The position numbers were made by a program, and so were the translations under genes. The notes beneath the pieces are model-generated. The model was not told where the DNA came from. It was given only the letters and a program-made list of their open reading frames with translations, and did no database searches. From Heterohyrax brucei (Eukaryota; Chordata; Mammalia; Hyracoidea; Procaviidae), in assembly GCA_028571685.1 (NCBI GenBank), contig CM053143.1:6191501-6255500 (forward strand): 64,000 nt of DNA, read 5' to 3'. Positions 56,682-64,000 of the stretch are shown piece after piece. Numbering within the stretch: position 1 is the stretch's first letter; each line of letters starts with the position of its first letter.

Positions 56682-59589
56682 GTAAGTGACCTCACCGTGA
56701 AGCCTCTAACCACCAGCAGTGTGTCGGCAGGGCCCCCGCCAACCACAAATGGCTCCTCACAAGGGCTTAGGCTGAAAAGAGTTGAATTAAGGGATTGCTT
56801 ATAGAAGTGTGGATGGGTCCAAGAAACCAGCAAGGGCTAGTGAAGCGCCTGGGGACTGGCAGCATCAGGAAGCCATGCCCACACGAGGGCCTGAAGGGGT
56901 GGAGAGGGGCCAGTGACACCTTGAGCCCAGAAATGGGTGCTGCCATCTAGGGCTGCCTGGCTGCAAGAGCACTGAGGGTAGCAAGATAAATCAAGGATTC
57001 CCTCTCCTCCTGTTCTTCCATCTTTTCTGATACCTTCACTGGCTGAGCCAGCTGGAGGCCCATGAACAAGACCACAGCTGATGCAAGTAGTTCCATGGTC
57101 CGCTGAGGTCAGACTCCTGGGGCCAAAAAGTATAGAAAAGGGCAGAATGACCTGGGGGTGGCCATGGGGGTAGGCAGGGCAAACCGAATAAACAGCATAG
57201 ATGGGGGACAATTATATGCCTTCACAGAGAGAACCAAAGAGATGTCACATATGTTTTGCTTTTTATCCAATCCTTGCAAGTTCTTATAGCTAATTTATTT
57301 TAACTGATTTGTCATTAAGTTCACTTTGATGGCTGCATGAAGATGACTGTAAAGATTAACAGTCTTACTGGAAAATTGCTTTGTGGCTGTTGTTAAGTGC
57401 TTTTCTGCTATCTACAACATGACAGAAACCAAGAGATTAAGGCAACTGGCGCAAAACTGATGCACCTATTTTTTACTGAGCCACTATTGGGGAGGATATG
57501 CAAAAGTTTATGTTTTTCCTTTGGAAACACTGTATCTTGTACAACAGGGAAAGTCCTCCTTACATTTAAGAAAATTGGCATTTGGCTTTTTACCAGCCTT
57601 ATCACACAGTGAGTATTGTGTCCCTACCTCCGTCTTTGCTGAGTGGAACAGAGGCTTTTCGTGCTGTTTTTGGCCTTGAGCCTCTCCTCTGTGGAGACTA
57701 AGCATGTATCACACCCGGATCAACAAGCTCAAGGTGTGTGTGAAGTGGAAAGACAAGCTCGTTGGTTGGAGCAGATATCCTTAGAACCTTCCCTTCTTTA
57801 CTCCCACCCCCGACTCCATTGGAGAGAAAGTAGAGATGGAGAGAAAAGGTGGTCTGAAGCAAGGGAAGATCAGCCCAGGGTTTGTTTGTAAGGGAACCAT
57901 GTTTGTAAGGGAACCTTTATAAGAGTCCGTGTTTGTAAGGGAACGTTCGTAACCCCACCGTGCTTTGTGGCCAGACACCATGCTTCACCAGGATATTCTG
58001 AAATGAAGCGGTGAAGCTGTTTCTGTCTCTGTAAGAGAGCCTGTGATATTTTTACTTCATAGTTGTAATGAACCCTGTGTACTTCTCTATCGTTGCAGAA
58101 GTCGGTACACACATCAGTGCCTCTAGAATAAGAACAGTGACCTGTCGTGTGATCTTGTCTTTCTAAGTTGTCTTAACAAATAATACGATGCCTTCATAAT
58201 TTTGCAGACTGTGCTTGTGTATGTCTGGTAGCTGTAGTGTTAAGGCGAGGGGTTAGAGGGCTTTGTGTCTTTTTCTGTCAGCACCCTTGTTGGCATCCAT
58301 GCCTGCAGAATCTGTGTTCTTTCTGCTGTGCTGTCAGTGTGAGTCCTAAGAACAGTGGTGTTGCTTACCAGACCCTCGGCCACGAAGCCCAGTGTTGTGC
58401 CCTTAGTGGAGGCACAAGAGATGATAATCTCTTGTGAACAAATGGTATTGTGCCAGTGACACTGCACTTATCAACTTAGGATGTTACCTGACTGTCCACG
58501 AATTTTGTTGTCTTTTCTGTAGGCTGACGAGTTGCAATTTTTGTATGTTACATTGTTATGGTGACCATGTGGCTCTGTAACTCATGTGTCTGTGTCTCTG
58601 TGTGTGTGTGTATGTGTATGTGTGCATGTGTGGACATGCACTTTAGGTGAAAACTTACAGTTCAAGTTGTTTTCTCATTTAAAAAATTATACACATACTG
58701 TTTGGAAACATCAGTTGCCATCGTCTCAATGCATCAGCACTCTCCCAGTTTCTACCTCGTGTTCTCCGTGTCCATTCGTCCAGTTTACCTGCCCCTGTCT
58801 GCCTTCTTGTCATGATTTTAGGCAGGAGTTAACCATTTGGTCTTGTATATTTGATGAACCCAAAAGCGTGTTCCTCCAGTGTGATGTTTGTTTTACAGGC
58901 CTCTTTAACTTTTGTCTGAAAGGTGGACTTTGGGCATTAGCTTTGGTTCTGAGTTATTAGGGTGTCCAGGTGCTGTAGTCACACTTTTCTCTGTGGGACT
59001 ATCTGTAATTCTTAAGCTTCACCAAACAAAACCATGTTTACAGTATCTGTACTTTTAAAGGTTTTTCTATTCCATTTTCCCTTTCTTTCAGAAATAATAT
59101 TTTCGCAATGTAGCTTTCTCATTTCCTTTGACTCTGCAGTCTTCCTGAGAGATCAAACATTATTAAGCATGATAATCTATATTGTGTCAAATTGTTGGTA
59201 TATCCGCATTGCAGCTGTACATGAGTAATAATGGGAAACTGTAAAGGGTTCATGAAGATATCTTCAGAAATTTAATGCATTCAGAATGTATCCAGGTAGC
59301 TTTAGTGAATTTGTAATTTCAATTGATAAATTCATCATAATGAATTTTGCTTTTAAAGTAGTGTTCCATTTAAACTGCCTTGACTGGGATTCTAGTGGGT
59401 GGCCTTTTTTTCTTTTTCTTTTTTTTAAGTGCTTTACTTTCAACTTCCATTTGCAAGTATTGTTTGAAAAATAACTTGGGAATCTTTAAAGACTTTATAT
59501 TGAATTTACTGCCCCAGAAAGCCTAATGTTTATTCAGATTCTTGAGGATGTTACCAGAGAAAGAAAGAAAGATCTGAGAACTAGTATTT
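56682..59589. other. Intronic stretch; short tandem repeats
   Basis: No gene or large repeat recognised. 'gtttgtaagggaac' occurs three times between about 57880 and 57945. A (TG)n run interrupted by TATG lies at about 58593-58630. Open frames on both strands (for example 56837-57211 minus) have no known relative. Confidence 0.5.
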
Positions 59590-59738
59590 GGCTAGTAGTG
59601 GGTTAAGTGCTACCACTGCTAACCACAGGGTCGGCAGTTCAAATCCACCAGGCGCTCCTTGAATACTCTGGGGGTCAGTTCTACCCTGGCCCCTAGGGTC
59701 ACCATGAGTTGGATCCAACTTGACAGCACTTGCCACTT
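59590..59738 (+). repeat. AfroSINE (short form), sense
   Basis: 'gtgggttaagtgctaccact', 'ggtcggcagttcaaatccac', 'caggcgctccttgaatactc' and 'accatgagttggatccaact' are in SINE order. The head's first bases are altered. Confidence 0.9.
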
Positions 59739-59956
59739 GGCTGGCTAGAGCTAAAATAATAAGGTGTTGAGGAAGAGAGGGCAATGATAAATCTCTTTAA
59801 CATAACTGTCTTTCATAACCTGAACATTACTTAAGTATTCATACAGGATTTTATTGGACTTTCATATTATAATTTTTTGGAGAATGGTTTTTAATAACTT
59901 TAAAAGCAGTTGCTTTAGGTTATTAACCTACTTTCTTAGACCTGTGGAGGATTGAA

Positions 59957-60075
59957 AGAGCCCTGGCAGTGGTGTAGTATGGTTGGGAGAGAGATGTGTC
60001 AGTCTGTCCCCGTAGAGATCACTGCCTTGGAGGCACGGTGAGTCGTGATCAAGTCAACAGCAATCGGTAGGTGGC
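59957..60075 (+). repeat. AfroSINE, internally deleted, sense
   Basis: 'agagccctggcagtggtgta' is followed by shortened middle sequence, then 'ggtgagtcgtgatcaagtca' and 'acagcaatcgg'. About a third of the SINE is missing. Confidence 0.6.
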
Positions 60076-60786
60076 AGAGTATACAGGATTGGGTTTTAAA
60101 ATCTGTTTTATATAAGTGGGTATTTTTACAACCACAGTGGGCTAGTTTATGGAGCTTCTTCTCTCACTGTGGGACTGAGCTCTAGAGCTTTCAATAATAA
60201 GAATTTCTTTCTGTACTTTTTCATATTCTAGTCTCTTATGAAAGAAAGATACATTACCTTTATTTCCATTTTTACTACTGACTTTCGTGTGTTAGAATTC
60301 TGATCTTTAAATATTTGAACACATGTTCTTATTTAATCCTGCATCACTCCTTTCCTGTCACTCATACTTTGGACTGTGTCTCTGCCTCCTAACATAGAGA
60401 TTATACAGCTGGCTTAGGTTAGTGTAGCCAAAGTAAGAGCCAGTTCCACTTTTTTTCCTGCCGCCTCTAAATGTGTGTTCTTTTCTCTGTTTCCCTTTTG
60501 ACTTTAAGTGGAAAGAGAGGGGGTGTGAGATAATCAGCTGCGCTCTGTACCCGTGCCTTCAGGAAGCGTTTCTCACCTTTTTTCTCCTGTGTTGTAGGCT
60601 GTCAAGACCGGTAACAGGGGCAATCTAGTGGGATCAAATTTTGCAGCAGACTGAGATGGTGAAAGAGCACCAATTTAGCATTGATGGTTCAAGTCCAACT
60701 CCTAGTGTTAAAAGGCTTTGGCTGATAGTCAGCCAGTTGGCATAGCTAAGGCTCAGAAAGAAAGTCATTTTGAGGAAGAAATAAAT
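60076..60786. other. Intronic stretch, nothing recognised
   Basis: Plain intron with no nameable repeat or coding signal. Confidence 0.45.
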
Positions 60787-61003
60787 GCAGTGGTTAAGAG
60801 TCTGATGAAGGCAGACAGCTTGGGTTTGCATCATGGCTCTCTCATTAGTGGCTGTGGCTAAGTTTCTGTAGTTTTCTAAGCATCTGTTTCATCTTCTGTA
60901 AAAGATAATAATAGCACGTAGAAGCTTGGCTTGATGATTCTGTGAGATAATGCTTATGAAGTTTTTAGCACAGCTGGCACTGACTAAATGCCCTGTAAAT
61001 GTT
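60787..61003 (+). repeat. MIR, near complete, sense
   Basis: 'gcagtggttaagagtctgat', 'agcttgggtttgcatcatgg', 'catctgtttcatcttctgta' and 'aatgccctgtaaatgttatc' run in full MIR order. Confidence 0.88.
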
Positions 61004-62279
61004 ATCCACCAAAGTAATATGTGAAAGTGTTTGTAAACTATAAAGCAGTGAAAACATACTTTTAATGTGAAGAGCAGAATGACAACCATTAATTTAGCAA
61101 AAATGAAAATTACTGTGAGAATTGAGAAAGTTGTGTGCAGGTGTCCTTAAAGTTCATCTGACTAGTGCATGTCCTTGTCCCTCTTAGGGAACTCTGATTG
61201 GTGATACTAAGAGAACGAGTGCCCACCTTCACTCGTTGCTGAAAGCATCCACTGCCCCTTTGCCCAGGATATCACAAGAGCAGGCCATGCAGCTTGACTC
61301 TGCAGGGTCGTCATCAAGACCAGAATTAGTGTCCGATTTCAATGTTTTCTTTTAAAACCTGTGCTCCAAGTCTTTAGAAATTTTACAGAGTGATCTAATC
61401 TATAAAACTGAGTCACAGTGGGGTATAGCCCCCTCTTCCACTGAATTTTAAGAGTAGCAGCAGATTGACTTTTGAAGTACCATTTGGAATCAGTAGTTCA
61501 GATAAGGAGGTTTGCCAAAAGCCTGACTGTGATATGTGCTCATGAATACCTAATTAAACCACACAGTGTAATCAACCAGTAAAACTACAAAAGAATAGCA
61601 AGTGACATCAAATCATAAATCATCCCGTAAGTAACACTGACAACATAAAGCCCTTAGGTCGGCAACCTTAACATCAAGAGTTGCCAGAGAAACCGCTGTG
61701 TGGGACAAATCTGCTGTTTTAGAGTGAGTACCTTTCTAGTTTCCCTGTGTTGGGAAGTGAGAACAACAATGCCTCAGTCCACAGTCTTCTTCCACTGTAG
61801 CCCTGAATGCAACACTAGGGAGTACCTGGGGAGGATTTTTTTAAACTACATGCCGTGTCCCATGACTGGCTTTTTTGTTCACCAATTTCTTCTAAATGTC
61901 ATAGAACTAGAAGTTACTACACATAAGTAAAGTTACAATTGTTAAGTAAAACTGTTGTATATTCTGCATATGCATATACACACACACACGTTACACATAC
62001 ATGCACACATAACGTGTTCATACATGCTGAAGTATTCCCATTGGTTTATGATTTTAAGACACTTTATTGTGGGTTATAGTAAAATACATGAGAAGATACT
62101 GATCCCTGGTACGACCAGCCCTAGTCATTCCCCGTGTCTTGTTAATTTTTATTTCTCCCTTCCTCACTGCAGCGACTGTCTTACTTAAGTTTCCCTTAAC
62201 TTTCTCAGCTGATGTATTGATTAAAAATTTGCCTTTTTCTAATTTTCTAGTTTCTAGCTTTCCTCTCTTTCTGTCATGG
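61004..62279. other. Intronic stretch; (CA)n at 61974-61990
   Basis: A short microsatellite of CA with TA interruptions lies at 61974-61990, extended loosely to 62010. Nothing else is recognised. Confidence 0.45.
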
Positions 62280-62442
62280 CAGAAACTCTGGAGGTACAGT
62301 GGTTAGGTGGTATATCTGCTAACCTCTTTGTCAGCAGTTCAGATCCACTGGTTGCTCCTTGGAAACCCTATGAGGCAGTTCTACTCTGTCTTATAGGGTT
62401 GCTGTGAGTTAGAATCTACTCAACGGCAGTGGGTATGGGTAG
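62280..62442 (+). repeat. AfroSINE (short form), sense
   Basis: 'gcagaaactctggaggtaca', 'gctccttggaaaccctatga', 'ggcagttctactctgtctta' and 'ctcaacggcagtgggtatgg' form a complete SINE. Confidence 0.92.
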
Positions 62443-62514
62443 TCATCTCCCACAATGAAAATTATTGTAAACTTACCACTTTTAATAGGTTCCTCTTTTT
62501 TAGAGAGTAAAATA

Positions 62515-62930
62515 TAAACTTCTTGGCTGGAATTATCCCTTTCATGTACCTCAAACACACGTACATATACACGTTCCTTCATCTTTTATGCTCTGGTCAT
62601 GCTGTTTGGCATTCTTCAACTGGTCCAGTTTTTCTTACAGCTTTTCATCTGTATATGTTCTGAATCTTTGCCAAGGGCGCCATCAAACAAATATCCATTC
62701 ATTCTTGAGAATCTGGTTGAAATGTTTCTTCCTCTTTGAAACCACCCCAGGTATCCACAGGCTTCCTTAGCATATTGCACCGTACCTCTGCTCTGTTTCA
62801 AATGCCTGTGTCTGCTGTTAGTGGCAGGCACCTCGAGGCCGAGAAAAGGGATTTATTTTCCTTTATGCCCCAGCACCTTGCTCAGTGCTTAGTGTATAGA
62901 AAGTGGTTGTTAATGTTAGTTGACTGTTCT
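62515..62930 (+). repeat. L2 LINE 3' end, sense
   Basis: 'gctctggtcatgctgtttgg', 'ctggttgaaatgtttcttcc', 'tatgccccagcaccttgctc' and 'agtgcttagtgtatagaaag' follow the L2 3' consensus in order. Confidence 0.65.
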
Positions 62931-63687
62931 CCCTTAGAACTGGGTTTGAGAGGGGTATGTTTATTGCTATGGGTAAAACTATGACGATTGGTGTATTTCT
63001 TCTAAAGTAAAGAGAAATGGTTGGCTGTCATTCTTGAAAAAATAAAAGGAAAGTGTAAGACATTTAAATGTTATGCTGGGGAAATTTGTGTACATTTTCT
63101 TTGCCTCAGGAGAATAAAAGCTTATTATCAGGCTTCGTTTCTCTTGCACAGTGTAAGATGTTAGATACATGTCTAATTTTGATGTTTTCCCCAGTTTTTT
63201 TTTTTTTTCACTGTCTTTGAAATATTTAGATGTCTAGGCCATTCTCTGCAAAGAGAATTTTATTTTGGGCCTGCAGACATATTAAAAAACTCTATTCTGA
63301 TGACCCTTTTTGATCTTGGGCATCTTTTAGACTGTGTTTTTCCTCAACAAGTGAGCAGCCTGAGAGTTAAGCTATTTCAGAAGTTACACAGTTTATCTTT
63401 ACAGGCTGAATATGGACGTCATTCAGTGAGCCAGATCTTCACACCCACAGGCACAAACACACAGAAGATCGTGTGTTCTTTCACATACCCTTCAATGCAC
63501 TTTGTGCTCCTGGACCCTTCATCTCTCCCTCAGTCCCTATTTATCTAGTGCCTTCATGATACTGTGATGTCTCTGGGCTTCCCAGACTTTCAGCTGCTCT
63601 TGGTACCTAGCAAGATCTCTCAGCAATGTCCCCTAGCCCAAATTGGTTGATTTTTCTCTTCCTCTTCTCCACTTTATTATACAACTC
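62931..63687. other. Intronic stretch, nothing recognised
   Basis: Intron with a T run at 63195-63208 and no coding signal. The 82-codon frame at 63300-63548 has no known relative. Confidence 0.45.
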
Positions 63688-63738
63688 TTAAAACCACTGC
63701 CGTCGAGTCGAGTCTGACTCACAGCGACCCTTAAGCCT
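63688..63738 (-). repeat. AfroSINE/RTE tail fragment, antisense
   Basis: 'accactgccgtcgagtcgag' and 'tctgactcacagcgaccctt' are the reverse of the shared SINE/RTE tail. The sequence is too short to say which of the two it came from. Confidence 0.7.
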
Positions 63739-63887
63739 TGAGTTAATGACATTGAACCTGTTTTGAAGAGGAAAAGATTCTGGTAAACATACATTATAGT
63801 TGTTACAGGAGCATAGGTAATTGTTACCCCTTCTGCTATTTTCATATGTGAAAAGTCTGTTTGCTACACTAGAAATCTCTGGTCGTG

Positions 63888-64000
63888 GCAGTTCAGGTGG
63901 CACAGTGATTGAAAGCTGTGGCACTAACCAGAAGGTCAGCAGTTCGAATCTACCAATTGTTCCTTGGAAACACTAGAGGGCAGTTATACTCTGTCCTACA
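63888..64000 (+). repeat. AfroSINE, cut by the window edge
   Basis: 'ggcagttcaggtggcacagt', 'actaaccagaaggtcagcag', 'ttccttggaaacactagagg' and 'cagttatactctgtcctaca' form the head and middle. The tail lies beyond the window. Confidence 0.9.

Larger units (their letters stand above)
1..64000 (+). other. FNIP2: FNIP2 gene, internal part (8 coding exons and their introns)
   Basis: The window lies wholly inside one + strand gene. Eight exons with AG acceptors and GT donors join in frame into a single reading frame of 2,321 nt that I recognise as folliculin-interacting protein 2. Family knowledge: FNIP2 forms a heterodimer with folliculin (FLCN) through longin and DENN domains, is recruited to lysosomes under amino-acid starvation, serves with FLCN as GTPase-activating complex for RagC/D, is linked to AMPK, and binds Hsp90. 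The part coded here is the linker after the longin domain, the DENN region with its long disordered insert, and the start of the C-terminal conserved block. Introns inside the window measure 18,989, 15,358, 321, 8,793, 128, 9,316 and 1,078 bp, and the last exceeds 7.3 kb. FNIP1 is excluded because the large exon matches FNIP2, not FNIP1, in its divergent stretch. Confidence 0.93.

Noticed and set aside
56837-57211. 124-codon minus-strand frame near the last FNIP2 exon
   Set aside because: It has no recognisable domain and no splice or promoter context, and the GC-richer intron makes chance frames likely.

Overview
The window is mammalian nuclear DNA and almost certainly afrotherian, most likely elephant. 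It is saturated with a tRNA-derived SINE (start like 'gagccctggtggtgcagtgg', end like 'gtgagtcagaatcaactc') and with an RTE-type LINE carrying the same 3' tail. That AfroSINE/RTE pair is the signature of Afrotheria. The species call is inference; the mammalian call is firm, because of the gene present.

The only gene I can support is FNIP2 (folliculin-interacting protein 2) on the + strand. Eight consecutive internal coding exons lie at 378-449, 19439-19568, 34927-35128, 35450-35538, 44332-44478, 44607-44776, 54093-55446 and 56525-56681. Together they give 2,321 nt with compatible phases at every junction, or 773 whole codons plus two leading bases. By comparison with the human protein as I remember it (about 1,114 residues), this covers roughly residues 217-990. 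The 5' exons (N-terminal longin region) lie left of the window. The last exons, about 120 residues from 'HPVLDEP' onward, lie right of it. No promoter, start codon or stop codon of FNIP2 is present. FNIP2 pairs with folliculin on lysosomes, acts on RagC/D in nutrient signalling to mTORC1 and TFEB, and also binds Hsp90.

Everything else is intron, mostly stacked retrotransposons. Intron 1 in the window (450-19438) holds an L1 5'UTR piece, an RTE piece, a MaLR LTR, a Tc1/mariner-like element, a near full-length antisense L1 interrupted by a MaLR element, and an antisense RTE with an inverted 5' piece. Intron 2 (19569-34926) holds a sense RTE split by a 7.1-kb antisense L1 with a clear target-site duplication. 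The intron at 35539-44331 holds another RTE, interrupted by a second mariner-like element and a MaLR LTR, and then a SINE split by a 5'-truncated L1. The intron at 44777-54092 holds a hAT-type element with 8-bp duplication, a near full-length sense RTE, a solo ERV LTR with a perfect 5-bp duplication, and another MaLR LTR. The last intron (56682 onward) is poorer in LINEs and contains SINEs, a MIR and an L2.

I found no RNA gene, CRISPR array, bacterial-type operon or new protein-coding system. The most unusual content is a pair of mariner-like relics that share terminal inverted repeats and the same missing catalytic half. The nesting order of the repeats also gives a relative history of insertions.
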